Position numbers and translations under genes: made by a program. Shown piece after piece: positions 8,521 through 18,080 of a stretch of DNA of 64,000 nt. Numbering within the stretch: the first letter of the stretch is position 1; every line of letters begins with the position of its first letter. Source of the stretch: Blautia sp. (lineage in GTDB: Bacteria; Bacillota; Clostridia; Lachnospirales; Lachnospiraceae); NCBI GenBank assembly GCA_022769545.1, contig JALEJS010000013.1, positions 124,001-188,000 on the forward strand, written 5' to 3'. The notes beneath the pieces were generated by a model. It made no database searches, was not told the DNA's origin, and was given only the letters and a program-made list of their open reading frames with translations.

Positions 8521-9387
8521 ATGCAAAACATTACCGGACACACCGGATTTACGGCACTGCTGGGAAGTCCTGTCTCTCACAGCATTTCCCCGCTGATGCA
8601 TAATGAAACATTTCGTCTTCTGAATCTGGATTACGTTTATCTGTGTTTCGACGTAAACGAAAGCGGACTTTATGAGGCCGTTCAGGGCCTGAAAACCTGC
8701 GGGATCCGCGGTTTCAACCTGACCATGCCGGACAAGAACAAAATCGTGGAATATCTGGACGAGCTGTCCCCTGCCGCCAGTCTCATCGGCGCTGTGAACA
8801 CCGTTGTAAACGACCACGGGCGCCTGATCGGCCACAACACAGACGGCATCGGATATATGCGCTCCGTCACGGATGCCGGACATGACATCATCGGAAAAAC
8901 CATCACGGTCATGGGAGCCGGCGGTGCCGCAACTGCCATCTGTGCCCAGGCAGCCCTGGATGGTGTGAGGAAAATCCATATCTTCCTGCGACGCTCCAGC
9001 CGTCACTGGGATCGCACCCAAAAGCTGGCGGACAGCATTCACCGCACCACAGCCTGTTCCATCTGTATCCACGAAAATGAGGATACCGCGGCACAAAAAG
9101 CCGCCATCGAAGAAAGTGCTCTGCTTCTCAACGCAACTTCCGTGGGAATGTCCCCGAATACGGACCAGACTATTCTGACGGACACTTCCCTTCTACGGCC
9201 GGATCTGATCGTCTCCGATGTGATCTATCAGCCAAGGGAAACCCGATTTCTCCGTGAGGCCCGGGAAGCCGGCTGCCCCACCTTCAACGGCATGTACATG
9301 CTGCTCTATCAGGGGGCAGAGGCCTTCCGCCTGTGGACCGGCCGGGATATGCCGGTGGATATCATCAAAGAAAAATATTTCCGGTAA
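8521..9387 (+). CDS. aroE: Shikimate dehydrogenase (NADP+)
   Basis: 288 residues. The protein reduces 3-dehydroshikimate to shikimate. The substrate loop LLGSPVSHSISPLMHN, the catalytic Lys in NLTMPDK (Lys72), NTDGIGY with Asp108 and the Rossmann motif VMGAGGAATA are all present. I use the ATG at 8521 because CAGGAGG precedes it; an in-frame ATG at 8488 has no such site. It is divergent from aroD, and its stop codon lies inside its own terminator. Confidence 0.95.
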   Translation: MQNITGHTGFTALLGSPVSHSISPLMHNETFRLLNLDYVYLCFDVNESGLYEAVQGLKTCGIRGFNLTMPDKNKIVEYLDELSPAASLIGAVNTVVNDHGRLIGHNTDGIGYMRSVTDAGHDIIGKTITVMGAGGAATAICAQAALDGVRKIHIFLRRSSRHWDRTQKLADSIHRTTACSICIHENEDTAAQKAAIEESALLLNATSVGMSPNTDQTILTDTSLLRPDLIVSDVIYQPRETRFLREAREAGCPTFNGMYMLLYQGAEAFRLWTGRDMPVDIIKEKYFR

Positions 9388-9405
9388 TATGCCGGAATTA
9401 TTTTT
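9379..9405 (+). terminator. aroE terminator spanning the stop codon
   Basis: TTCCGG (9379-9384) pairs with CCGGAA (9392-9397), followed by TTATTTTT. The TAA of aroE is in the loop, and the T-run overlaps the 3' end of the convergent thrS gene. Confidence 0.55.
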
Positions 9406-11356
9406 CTTCCTGCACTTCGATCTTACGGATGGTTTTATTTTTAATCTCTTCCTTGATCGCACCGATGAATTCTGCCAGTTCCTTGCTTCCTTCATCTCCC
9501 AGATAACGGCTTCTCACGGAAACCCGGTTCTCTTCTTCTTCCTTTGCACCGACGATCAGCATGTACGGAACTCTTGCCAGACGTGCTTCACGGATCTTAT
9601 AGCCCATCTTTTCGGACCGGTGGTCCACACTGCAGCGAATACCGGAATCTTTCAGCTGTGCTTCCACTTTTTCTGCATAATCATGATACTTTTCGGAGAT
9701 CGGGATCACGCGTACCTGCTCCGGACACAGCCATGTCGGGAACATGCCTGCATATTTTTCGATCAGCCATGCAAGCGTTCTCTCATAGCAGCCCATAGAA
9801 GTACGATGGATGATATAAGGACGTTTTTTGGCGCCTTCCTCATCAATATAATACATGTCAAACTGCTCTGCCAGAAGGGCATCCCACTGAATCGTGATCA
9901 TGGTATCCTCTTTTCCGTATACGTTCCGTGCATTGATGTCAACCTTCGGTCCGTAGAATGCAGCCTCTCCCACATCCTCGGTAAACGGAATGTTCAGTTC
10001 TGTCAGCATCTGACGGATGTGTCCTTCTGTCTCTTCCCATACTTCCGGTTCTCCGATGTATTTTTCTCTGTTATCCGGGTCCCATTTGGAAAGATGGTAG
10101 GTTACATCCTCTTCCACGCCAAGTGTCTGGAGGCAATACTGTGCAAGAGCAATACAGTCTTTGAATTCCTTTACCATCTGATCCGGACGGACGATCAGAT
10201 GTCCCTCGGAAATGGTAAACTGACGCACTCGGGTCAGACCATGCATCTCACCGGAGTCCTCATTCCGGAACAGTGTGGAGGTCTCGCCGTAGCGAATGGG
10301 CAGGTCACGGTAGCTGTGCTGTTCTGCCTTGTATACATAATACTGGAATGGGCAGGTCATGGGACGGAGTGCAAACACCTCTTTGTCTTTTTCCTCATCT
10401 CCTAATACAAACATGCCCTCTTTATAGTGTCCCCAGTGTCCGGAAATCTTATAAAGATCGCTTTTTGCCATCAGCGGAGTCTTTGTGCGGACATATCCGC
10501 GTTTTGTCTCTTCATCCTCGATCCAGCGCTGCAGCTCCTGCATCACGATGACACCGTTCGGCATGATCAGCGGAAGTCCCTGACCGATGACATCTACCGT
10601 CGTAAACAGCTTCATTTCTCTTCCAAGCTTGTTATGGTCGCGCTTCTTTGCCTCTTCCATACGCTGAATGTGATCGTTCAGTTCTTCCTTTGTACCATAA
10701 GCCGTTCCATAGACACGTGTGAGCATGGGATTCTTCTCACTTCCTCTCCAGTATGCACCGGAAGCGGAAAGCAGTTTAAATGCCTTGACCCCTTTTGTAC
10801 TCATCAGATGCGGGCCGGCACACAGATCCACCCAGTCGCCCTGGGAATAGAAGGAAATCTCGGATTCTTCCGGCAGGTCCTCGATCAGTTCCACTTTGTA
10901 GGGCTCGTTTTTCTCTTTGAAGAAAGCGATTGCTTCCTCTCTCGGCATGGTATAGCGCTGAATTTTCGCACCCTTCTTAATGATTTTTTTCATCTCTTTT
11001 TCGATTGCATCCAGATCTTCTCTGGAGAAAGGCGGGCAGTCGAAATCATAGTAAAAGCCTGTATCGATGGAAGGACCGATGGTTACCTTTGCTTCCGGAT
11101 AAAGTGTCTGCACTGCCTGTGCAAGTACATGAGATGCGGTGTGACGAAGTACTGCCAGACCTTTTTCATCCTTCGCTGTCAGGATATTCAGCTCACAGTC
11201 CTGATCCAGGACGGTACGAAGATCCTTTACCTCTCCGTTTACCTCACCTGCACAGGCTGCACGTGCAAGGCCTTCGCTGATTTCAGATGCAATGTCAATA
11301 ATTGCCTTTGGCTCCTGATATTCTTTCCGGGAACCATCTTTCAATGTGATAATCAT
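9398..11356 (-). CDS. thrS: Threonyl-tRNA synthetase
   Basis: 652 residues, full length. It has an N-terminal TGS domain (about 1-60), the editing domain with the HTASHVLAQA zinc-type motif, and the class II catalytic core including RTSMGCYERTLAWLIEKY and a C-terminal anticodon-binding domain. It charges tRNA-Thr in the cytoplasm. The ATG follows AAGGAG. Upstream lies a T-box leader, so expression should rise when tRNA-Thr is uncharged. It converges with aroE with a 10-base gap. Confidence 0.97.
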   Translation of the reverse strand: MIITLKDGSRKEYQEPKAIIDIASEISEGLARAACAGEVNGEVKDLRTVLDQDCELNILTAKDEKGLAVLRHTASHVLAQAVQTLYPEAKVTIGPSIDTGFYYDFDCPPFSREDLDAIEKEMKKIIKKGAKIQRYTMPREEAIAFFKEKNEPYKVELIEDLPEESEISFYSQGDWVDLCAGPHLMSTKGVKAFKLLSASGAYWRGSEKNPMLTRVYGTAYGTKEELNDHIQRMEEAKKRDHNKLGREMKLFTTVDVIGQGLPLIMPNGVIVMQELQRWIEDEETKRGYVRTKTPLMAKSDLYKISGHWGHYKEGMFVLGDEEKDKEVFALRPMTCPFQYYVYKAEQHSYRDLPIRYGETSTLFRNEDSGEMHGLTRVRQFTISEGHLIVRPDQMVKEFKDCIALAQYCLQTLGVEEDVTYHLSKWDPDNREKYIGEPEVWEETEGHIRQMLTELNIPFTEDVGEAAFYGPKVDINARNVYGKEDTMITIQWDALLAEQFDMYYIDEEGAKKRPYIIHRTSMGCYERTLAWLIEKYAGMFPTWLCPEQVRVIPISEKYHDYAEKVEAQLKDSGIRCSVDHRSEKMGYKIREARLARVPYMLIVGAKEEEENRVSVRSRYLGDEGSKELAEFIGAIKEEIKNKTIRKIEVQEEK

Positions 11357-11457
11357 GATATATTTCTCCTTTCCTTATCGTTGGTTTCTGGTCTGTGATG
11401 ATAGGCGTTCTGCATAATTGGGAATGAAACGACTGGGGTTACGGGAAAACAGAATGA

Positions 11458-11712
11458 AATAAAAAAACTGCCTGTCTCCTGCATGTCATCATGCAAGGGA
11501 CGGACAGATTTTCTCTGCTCGCGGTTCCACCCTTTTTTGTTTTCGCTGCCCGTTCGGCGGCGTGTCAAACCACTTCATTTATGATGATAACGGAATCACC
11601 GGACCGGATTAGGGCCGCTCAGAGGTGGTCTTCGGCTGGTCTGCGATAAGGCACTTTCACCAGATGTGTCTCTCTCTGAATCACTTGTCAGCTTACTCTT
11701 CTCTTCAACGCG
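11458..11712 (-). promoter_or_regulatory. T-box riboswitch of thrS with terminator
   Basis: The minus strand carries the T-box core AGGGTGGAACCGCG (11533-11520). Downstream, a long stem (CTGTCCGTCCC...GGAGACAGGCAG, about 11507-11467) is followed by TTTTTTATTT, the terminator. Upstream are purine-rich Stem I elements (AGAGAGAGA, GGTG). The segment GAAGACCACCTCTGAG (about 11632-11617) fits the specifier loop; the ACC at 11629-11627 is a threonine codon and would pair with tRNA-Thr(GGU). The specifier assignment is by eye. Confidence 0.92.
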
Positions 11713-11825
11713 TTTCCTGTATATACTGGTTTACAGTTTTGTTCATCATATAACGTTCCGCCGAAAAAATCAAGTCCCAAAATCACACTCGCAGCGAAAT
11801 CACAGGAAAACTCGCGCCAACCGCC

Positions 11826-12566
11826 TCAAACATTCCCCAACGCCCTCTCTTTGACCAGCGCAAATACCTCTCGTACCACATAGTGTACCTGCATGATCCG
11901 GTCAGAGGGTGCCGCAATTCCGCACACATCCTCGTATCCGCACTTTCGGGCCAGAAGAATTGCCCTGCAGATATGAAAATTATTGGACAAAATTCCAACG
12001 GAACGGTTTCTGCATCCGGTCAGCTGATCCGAAAAAATAAGATTTTCTCTGGTCGACACGGAACGGTCCTCCAGAACGATGGGATTCGAAACCGTTCCTT
12101 TTTCCGCCAGATACCGGTTCATGCATTCCGCCTCGCTGATTTCCTCATCTTCTCCCTGTCCGCCGGACAGAATGATAATGGTATCCGGATTCCTGCCTGC
12201 GTATTCGGCTGCGGCATCCAGCCGCTTTTTTAATGCCCGGGACGGACGCGTTCCCCGTACCTGTGCTCCCAGAACAATCACGTAATCAAGCGACGGTCTT
12301 CCTTTCTTTGTCATTCCCAAAAGCACCGGTATCAGCAGTATCAGAAAAATCAGCACGCCTGCTGCCACTATAATCGCTGCCGCCCATTTCAGAGGTTCCG
12401 GAAAAAAGCCGGGATTACTTTTCTCATAATGCATTCCAAGTGTAAAAATCCCCAATCCTCCGGCCGCCAGAAGCCAGATCCAGGCAAAATCGGCACGGAT
12501 TCCCGCACGGATCACCAGAATCAGGTAATAAAAAATGCACAGCAGTGCACCTGCTGTGCAAATCAT
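11826..12566 (-). CDS. YdcF-like (DUF218) membrane protein
   Basis: 246 residues. Three hydrophobic segments come first, then the DUF218/YdcF fold with VIVLGAQVRGTRPS, ILSGGQGEDEEISEA and a late NFHICRAILLARKCG segment. Family members include the ElyC and SanA-type envelope proteins; substrates are poorly known. The ATG at 12566 is 2 bases after the stop of the SEC-C gene with GGAAG upstream; an in-frame start at 12620 would overlap that gene by 52 bases and is less likely. Probably co-transcribed with the SEC-C gene. Confidence 0.8.
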   Translation of the reverse strand: MICTAGALLCIFYYLILVIRAGIRADFAWIWLLAAGGLGIFTLGMHYEKSNPGFFPEPLKWAAAIIVAAGVLIFLILLIPVLLGMTKKGRPSLDYVIVLGAQVRGTRPSRALKKRLDAAAEYAGRNPDTIIILSGGQGEDEEISEAECMNRYLAEKGTVSNPIVLEDRSVSTRENLIFSDQLTGCRNRSVGILSNNFHICRAILLARKCGYEDVCGIAAPSDRIMQVHYVVREVFALVKERALGNV

Positions 12567-12568
12567 AA

Positions 12569-13081
12569 TCAATTTCTTCCGCAGCAATGTTTGTATTTTT
12601 TGCCGCTTCCGCACGGACACGGATCATTGCGTCCGATTTTCTTTTCCTTGACAACGGTTCCGGATTTTTTCTGCTCAAGATACAGCTCTTTTTTTCTTTC
12701 CGGTGTGAAAATGCTGTCCCACTGCGGCAGCTCATACAGCCAGTCTGCCTTTGCATCTACCATGTTCTTATACAGAAGCTCTTTATCAAAGCCAAGATTA
12801 ACCACGGTATTTTCATCCATTGTCTCAATGGGATTCGGTGTCTTCAGGCTGTCATTGATTCCGTCCAGAAATCCGACCATCGTCAGAAGCTCCTGTCCGT
12901 ATTTTTCTGCCAGTTCCTTTACAGTGCCGGTCACAACTTCGTCCGGATTGGTCAGAAGCTGTTCATATATACCTTTTTCAATATTAAAATAGGTAGCCCA
13001 GAATCTCTGCAGTTTGTTTTTGTCTGCCTGCTGGTCGTACGCAATATCACGCCACTGTTCCAAGATTGTCTTATCGCTCAT
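12569..13081 (-). CDS. SEC-C metal-binding domain protein
   Basis: 170 residues. The body is helical and unassigned; the last 20 residues form a SEC-C zinc motif, [18 protein letters not shown], as at the SecA C-terminus. Proteins like this often bind the ribosome or nucleic acid, but the function here is unknown. The ATG at 13081 has AGAGGA 9 bases upstream; a start 24 bases earlier lacks a ribosome site. It is the first gene of a two-gene unit with the YdcF-like gene. Confidence 0.8.
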   Translation of the reverse strand: MSDKTILEQWRDIAYDQQADKNKLQRFWATYFNIEKGIYEQLLTNPDEVVTGTVKELAEKYGQELLTMVGFLDGINDSLKTPNPIETMDENTVVNLGFDKELLYKNMVDAKADWLYELPQWDSIFTPERKKELYLEQKKSGTVVKEKKIGRNDPCPCGSGKKYKHCCGRN

Positions 13082-13247
13082 TTGTCTGTTCCTCTTTTCA
13101 ATCATGCGTTTTCAAATAATAGCGAACTTATTATAGCATTATTCTTCCAAAAAGACAATTGATTTTTCTCTGTAATATCAGATGTGTTTTTTATATGTTT
13201 TTTTCAAAGCACTGTATATATCACAGAAGAACGGACATACTGAGAAT

Positions 13248-13271
13248 GTTCACAGAATTACATTTGTGAAC
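13248..13271. promoter_or_regulatory. Inverted repeat, possible operator
   Basis: GTTCACA (13248-13254) and TGTGAAC (13265-13271) form a perfect 7-bp inverted repeat with a 10-base centre. It lies in the 309-base gap 13082-13390, which holds no gene. No T-run follows it, so a protein-binding site is more likely than a terminator. Confidence 0.35.
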
Positions 13272-13312
13272 CGACAAAAGATAAATACGAAATACTTATA
13301 TCCTCCCCTTTC

Positions 13313-13354
13313 AAAAACCCCGCAGTCATGCAAAGACGCATTCTGCGGGGTTTT
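13313..13354 (-). terminator. Terminator of the ATP-grasp/aspartoacylase cluster
   Basis: CCCCGCAG (13318-13325) pairs with CTGCGGGG (13343-13350). On the minus strand it is followed by TTTTT; on the plus strand by TTTT, so it may work both ways. Next to it the 16-base palindrome CAGATCTGCAGATCTG lies at 13366-13381. Confidence 0.8.
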
Positions 13355-13390
13355 CGCATTTCTGTCAGATCTGCAGATCTGCTCTGACTC

Positions 13391-14326
13391 TCAAACAGAT
13401 GATTCTGCAATCAGCTTGATCACGGCGGTATGTCCGTAAGTCAGCGGATCACTGTGTCGGAAGAATACAATTCCGTCCACGGGCGCACTGATGCATTCCA
13501 GCTCCTCGCCGTCCAGCGGATTCAGAATCCGCGCCAGCGGCTGCCCTTTTTTTACCTCCTCTTCCGTCTCCACGAGGGGTTCAAAAAATCCGGCCTCGGT
13601 CGTTCTCACGGATACGATCTCACGGTCATCGATAATCTGGGAGAGATATCTCTTATATTTCCGGTTTTTCACCACACCTATTGCATCCAGGAACATCATG
13701 ACAGCCTCCACACCGCGTCTGGCACTGTCTCTGTTGATCCGGTCCGTGGTAGTAGTATACAGACTGAAAGCTCTGGTTTCCCAAATCTGCCAGTTGTAAT
13801 TCAGGGTCGTGGTATCGTAAGGTCTTGGCGTTCTGCGTACCACATACGGCATGCCGAATTTTTTTGCGAGCTCCACGTATTCCAGATCGGTTTTCATGAT
13901 GTTCACATAGGGCATGAATTCTCCCGGCATATAATTTGAGGCAAACTGAATTCCATACGGATAATCCGAGATCTTTTCAAAGATTCCCCCTGCAATACGC
14001 TGCGTCGTTTCTCCCTCCATATATCCCGGAAACATACGGTTGATATCGGTATTGTCAATGGGCCAGAAACGCTTGCCCACGTTCATGGAATATGGATTTG
14101 CAGAGGGAATCACCAGAATCTGATGCCCGTATGCCAGTCTTCCCTCTTTTTCTGCCCGCTTTAACGTCTGGATCAGCTGGGAACAGGCATAGAGCTGCTG
14201 GTATTCATTTCCACGCATGTTACCCACAATGCAGACAGATTTTTCCCCCTCTCCGAACACATACCCCATGATCTTAAAATCATCCCGATACAGAGAGCGG
14301 TTTTCATATATCACTTCGGTTCTCAT
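13391..14326 (-). CDS. Aspartoacylase-like paralogue lacking zinc ligands
   Basis: 311 residues, aligned by eye with the upstream gene (M14 succinylglutamate desuccinylase/aspartoacylase family). The substrate-side motif DINRMFPG is kept. The metal motif HGxE has become RGNE (Arg38-Glu41), the second ligand His of IDIHAS is Phe128 in QFASN, and the catalytic Glu region is replaced by YTTTTDR. It is therefore probably catalytically dead and may pair with its active sister. The ATG at 14326 overlaps the upstream stop (ATGA) with AAGGAG 10 bases before. It is the last gene of the cluster. Confidence 0.8.
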   Translation of the reverse strand: MRTEVIYENRSLYRDDFKIMGYVFGEGEKSVCIVGNMRGNEYQQLYACSQLIQTLKRAEKEGRLAYGHQILVIPSANPYSMNVGKRFWPIDNTDINRMFPGYMEGETTQRIAGGIFEKISDYPYGIQFASNYMPGEFMPYVNIMKTDLEYVELAKKFGMPYVVRRTPRPYDTTTLNYNWQIWETRAFSLYTTTTDRINRDSARRGVEAVMMFLDAIGVVKNRKYKRYLSQIIDDREIVSVRTTEAGFFEPLVETEEEVKKGQPLARILNPLDGEELECISAPVDGIVFFRHSDPLTYGHTAVIKLIAESSV

Positions 14327-15306
14327 ATCCTCCACTCTCCTTCTTTATATCGTTTTTCTTCCGGATCCGAGCAGTTCAGGACACGGGCGATCAGGGAGCC
14401 TTCATCGACCACCGGATATTCCCGGATGGTAAAGAGGATTCCCGCCCTGGGAGCCGTGATTCTTTCCAGAACCTCTCCCCGCAGCGGATCCACAATTCTG
14501 CCGATTTCTTCTCCCTCCTTCAGGTAGCTTCCGTGTACAGCCGTCTGAATGAAAATCCCGGCCATCGGGGCATTCAGAAAGCTGACATCCTCATCCACAC
14601 CCGTGATCAGCGGAAGCCTGCTTTGCTCTGTGGGGCCGCTCCACATTCCCATTTCCTTCATGACGGAAAGAATTCCGTTTACCAGCTGGCTGCAGTATGT
14701 CTTTGTGATTCTCATGCCGACCCCCATCTCCACCACAAGCGTATTGACGCCCCGGCTGTTCAGGCTGTAGGCCAGCGTGGATTCCAGCACGGTACTGCTT
14801 CCGTGTACCCAGATCAGATCAATGTTCAGGTTTTTCGCAATGGGCACCAGCTGTCTGGCATGAAGCTCATTGATCCGCACCTGCGGAATTTCTGTCAGAA
14901 AAATATTGCTGGCATGAATATCGATACACAGATCCGACCCGGTAAGATCGTCTATGATCCTTGCCGCCACATGCTCTGTCATGGAACCGTCTTCATTTCC
15001 AGGAAATACCCGGTTCATATCCAGATCAAAGGCCGGGATCCCCCTCGTGATCGAATCGATTCCAAGGGGATTCATTGCCGGATAAATGTCCACAATTCCA
15101 TCCAGATATTCCGGGTTTGCCTTCAGAATCTCTGACAGTGCAAAGCACACGTACTGTCCCTCCAGCTCATCCCCGTGAATTCCCGTCACAATGCTGATTC
15201 GTTTTTTCTTTTCTTTCCTGCCCGATTCCACCCGGTTTTTCAGAATTTCCAGTTTCTCCAGTACCGGCAGAGAAATCGATGCCACTCTCTTAATCACCGT
15301 TTCCAC
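14323..15306 (-). CDS. Succinylglutamate desuccinylase/aspartoacylase family protein
   Basis: 327 residues. Zinc-binding residues are visible as TGIHGDELEG (His44, Glu47) and CIDIHAS (His131), with DLDMNRVFPG for substrate binding and VVEMGVG for the catalytic Glu. The family hydrolyses amide bonds of small N-acyl amino acids or removes C-terminal residues. The C-terminal 100 residues form a beta domain seen in longer members. It overlaps the transglutaminase-fold gene upstream by 17 bases and the degenerate paralogue downstream by ATGA, so all are translationally coupled. The substrate is unknown. Confidence 0.88.
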   Translation of the reverse strand: METVIKRVASISLPVLEKLEILKNRVESGRKEKKKRISIVTGIHGDELEGQYVCFALSEILKANPEYLDGIVDIYPAMNPLGIDSITRGIPAFDLDMNRVFPGNEDGSMTEHVAARIIDDLTGSDLCIDIHASNIFLTEIPQVRINELHARQLVPIAKNLNIDLIWVHGSSTVLESTLAYSLNSRGVNTLVVEMGVGMRITKTYCSQLVNGILSVMKEMGMWSGPTEQSRLPLITGVDEDVSFLNAPMAGIFIQTAVHGSYLKEGEEIGRIVDPLRGEVLERITAPRAGILFTIREYPVVDEGSLIARVLNCSDPEEKRYKEGEWRI

Positions 15307-16093
15307 CTCTTATCTCTTCCATTCTCACATACACATTCTGTGTCTGCAGCGCATTTCCCAGAAAGATTCCTCTGTTCAGTCCGCAGTCATGTGCATCCCT
15401 TCCCACCGCAAAACAAATATAATCCTCATCGGTCTCCTGACGGTTTGTGGGATCAAAGCCTTTCCAGCTTCCTTCCTGCCACACCTCGACCCACGCGTGG
15501 GTCTGTCCCTCACCGGGGATGGCTCCCGCCACATATCTGGCAGTCATTCCCTCACGGCGACACAGAGCCAGAAGAATGTGTGCATAGTCCTGACATACGC
15601 CGCAGCCCTGCATAAAGGCCTGCTCCGCTGTGGTGTCTACTCCCGTACTTCCGCGCAGATAACGAAAAGAGTCCCACAAAATGTACATAAGATCACGACT
15701 TCGCTCCCAGGGCGATTTCCCCTGTCCGGGAGGAAGTGTGCGAATAAACGCTTCCAGAGCCTGCCCGACCCGGGTCATTTCTGACTCATACCGGTACATT
15801 CCCAGCTGGTGAAACGGCTTTTTTTCTTCCCGGGTACCAGCCTGCGTGCGCACCCTTGCCTCCACATCAACGGAAAAACAACTGTGCGGTCTTTCCACAC
15901 TGCCTGCCAGAACCGTATTTCCAAAGGCATCTTTTCCGTACATCACCGCATTTTCCGGCAGGATCTGTACCTGACAGGACGTCACCTCCTGATTCTCAAA
16001 GCGGTCCGGAATACAGCGCAGACTGTAATGCTCTCTGCTGACCGGGGAACTGAAAGAAAGAGACAGCTCATATGTCAGTTTCCATTTTTTCAA
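15290..16093 (-). CDS. Transglutaminase-fold cysteine peptidase
   Basis: 267 residues, cytoplasmic. An N-terminal beta domain (about 1-85) precedes the catalytic core with GCGVCQDYAHILLALCR (Cys167), GEGQTHAWVEVW (His199) and GFDPTNRQ (Asp214), a complete triad. COG1305 proteins of this kind are often encoded beside alpha-E and circularly permuted ATP-grasp genes, as here, and are thought to act as peptidases or amidases on the product. It overlaps the alpha-E gene by ATGA and the aspartoacylase gene by 17 bases. Confidence 0.9.
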   Translation of the reverse strand: MKKWKLTYELSLSFSSPVSREHYSLRCIPDRFENQEVTSCQVQILPENAVMYGKDAFGNTVLAGSVERPHSCFSVDVEARVRTQAGTREEKKPFHQLGMYRYESEMTRVGQALEAFIRTLPPGQGKSPWERSRDLMYILWDSFRYLRGSTGVDTTAEQAFMQGCGVCQDYAHILLALCRREGMTARYVAGAIPGEGQTHAWVEVWQEGSWKGFDPTNRQETDEDYICFAVGRDAHDCGLNRGIFLGNALQTQNVYVRMEEIRGGNGD

Positions 16094-16764
16094 GGAGATA
16101 CCTCCAGAATCTGTTCAATTTCCGTCACGATTGCCGGATAATTGATATTTTCCTCCTGAATCAGGCTCTGAAGATGCTCGATCACATCTTTCCGGTATTT
16201 CAGATTGCACCGGTCAATTCTTCCTGCCAGTCTGCAGATTTCCCGGTTCAGATCCTTTCTGCTTCTGCGAAGACGGCCATACATGTCGATCCGCTCCACC
16301 CGTTTTCCCACCTTCAGAATATTCCGGATATTTTCACTGAGAATGATATCGTCACTGACTCCCCAGAAAGCCATGAGGTTATCCAGCACTTTCTGAAATT
16401 CAATCAGCGGGGCATCGCTTTTTGCCGCCTTCTGCATCTCATAGATACTGAGCTGGATATAGCTCAGGGACTCACTCCCGATTTCCTCTCTCAGGACAAT
16501 GGCATTGTCGTAAGCCCGCTTCAGATTGCTGATCATGGAATTGCAGTCCGTCTCATCAAAGGAATATCTCTGACAGAAATCCTCCCTGGAATGATAAATA
16601 TTGGGAATATCCAGCTGCCTGCAGAATTCCGCATATTTTTCTCCCGGCTGATCCAGCATGGAGTCATAAGTTACAAAATACAGCCGCATGGTGGTATAAA
16701 CACGTTCCAGATACCGGCCAAGCCAATATAATTCGTCTGTCTGTTCTACTGAGATAACACCCAT
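16090..16764 (-). CDS. Alpha-E domain protein (DUF403)
   Basis: 224 residues, almost entirely helical, with the N-terminal signature DELYWLGRYLERVYTTMRLY of the alpha-E family. The biochemical role is unknown; the family is a near-constant partner of circularly permuted type 2 ATP-grasp proteins and may carry the growing product or bridge to the peptidase. It overlaps the ATP-grasp gene by 19 bases. GGAGG lies about 12 bases before the ATG, slightly distant. Confidence 0.9.
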   Translation of the reverse strand: MGVISVEQTDELYWLGRYLERVYTTMRLYFVTYDSMLDQPGEKYAEFCRQLDIPNIYHSREDFCQRYSFDETDCNSMISNLKRAYDNAIVLREEIGSESLSYIQLSIYEMQKAAKSDAPLIEFQKVLDNLMAFWGVSDDIILSENIRNILKVGKRVERIDMYGRLRRSRKDLNREICRLAGRIDRCNLKYRKDVIEHLQSLIQEENINYPAIVTEIEQILEVSP

Positions 16765-18065
16765 GTATCTTTAAATCCTCCTCCCTGAGATGAATTGACA
16801 ATGAAAGAATCCGGGTTTCTGGAAAACCTGGTCAGTCCGCTTTTCCATACCCTTGTCTGTTTCCCGCTGAGCACAAACGCACGAAGGTCCGCCTTGCGGG
16901 GCACAATCTCACCGTTGTCCATAATATTCAGATCCTCAAAATCAATAACCTCCTGTGCGATAAACCGTCTCGGCTCTTTTTCCATCATAGCCAGGAAGCT
17001 TTCCTTTTCCTGCTTCGTCATTTTGTCGGCAAATACAACACCATAGCCTCCGGCTTCTGCAACATCCTTCAGGACAAGACGGTCAAAATTTTCCAGGACA
17101 AATTTCTTATCGTCTTCATAGAACGGAAGATACGTCGGTGCGTTCTGCAGAATGGGTTCCTGATCCAGATAATAACGGATCATCTTCGGAACGAAATAAT
17201 AAATTCCCTTGTCATCTGCCACTCCATTTCCAGGTGCATTGAGAAGTGCCACATTTCCCTTCCGGTAAACATCAAAAATATGAGGAATTCCGATCACCGA
17301 TACCGGATTGAAGTTCATCGGGTCCAGATACTCATCGGATATTCTGCGGTAAACCGCGCCCACCAGTTCCTTCCTGCCGGAATAATCCACGAAATACAGA
17401 TGGTCGTCTTCCACCCTCAGCTCACTGCCGTTCACCAGATGGGCGCCTGTCTGCTCAGCCAGATACGAATGCTCAAAGTAAGCCGCATTGTACCGCCCCG
17501 GGGTCAGAATGACATTGATTCCGCCGGTATTGACCGCATCCATCGTCTCCCTGAGAAGCTGTGCATAATTCCGGTTATCCTCCAGATGATATTTCTGAAA
17601 CGTCGATGGCGATGATTTTCTGCAGAGCTCTCTTGCGATCATCGGGTATGACGCACCGGACGGCACCCGCAGATTGTCCTCCAGTATGTACCACTGCCCG
17701 TTCTTTCCTTTTACAAGGTCTATCCCGGAAATATGGGAAAACACGCCAAGAGACGGCACGATTCCCTCACACTGCGCCAGATAGCCGCTGGATGCATAGA
17801 TAAAATCTTCCGGAACCACCTTATCCCGAATGATCTTCTTTTCGGAATATATGTCCTTCAGAAACAGATTCAGTGCATCCACACGCTGTATCAGACCTTT
17901 TTCCAGAACCGCAAATTCCTCCCTGGTAATGATCCTCGGAATCGGATCAAAAGGAAACAGCTGCTCTTTAAATGTGTTGTTTTTATATATACCAAATTTC
18001 ACTCCGTACCTTGCCAGCAGCTCGTTAATGGCATCTGCCCGGCTGTTTAATTCATAATTGTACAC
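16746..18065 (-). CDS. Circularly permuted type 2 ATP-grasp protein (DUF404/407)
   Basis: 439 residues starting with GTG at 18065, 8 bases behind GGGAGG. Conserved blocks are LEDNLRVPSGASYP (128-141), LNAPGNGVADDKG (275-287), VLKDVAEAGGYGV (331-343) and KADLRAFVL near the C-terminus, typical of COG2308. These proteins are predicted ATP-dependent carboxylate-amine ligases that make short peptide-like amides; published comparative genomics (Iyer, Aravind and colleagues) places them with alpha-E and transglutaminase proteins. The gene lies 15 bases after the PEP-synthase-like gene. Confidence 0.9.
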   Translation of the reverse strand: MYNYELNSRADAINELLARYGVKFGIYKNNTFKEQLFPFDPIPRIITREEFAVLEKGLIQRVDALNLFLKDIYSEKKIIRDKVVPEDFIYASSGYLAQCEGIVPSLGVFSHISGIDLVKGKNGQWYILEDNLRVPSGASYPMIARELCRKSSPSTFQKYHLEDNRNYAQLLRETMDAVNTGGINVILTPGRYNAAYFEHSYLAEQTGAHLVNGSELRVEDDHLYFVDYSGRKELVGAVYRRISDEYLDPMNFNPVSVIGIPHIFDVYRKGNVALLNAPGNGVADDKGIYYFVPKMIRYYLDQEPILQNAPTYLPFYEDDKKFVLENFDRLVLKDVAEAGGYGVVFADKMTKQEKESFLAMMEKEPRRFIAQEVIDFEDLNIMDNGEIVPRKADLRAFVLSGKQTRVWKSGLTRFSRNPDSFIVNSSQGGGFKDTWVLSQ

Positions 18066-18080
18066 TCCTCTTTCCTCCCA

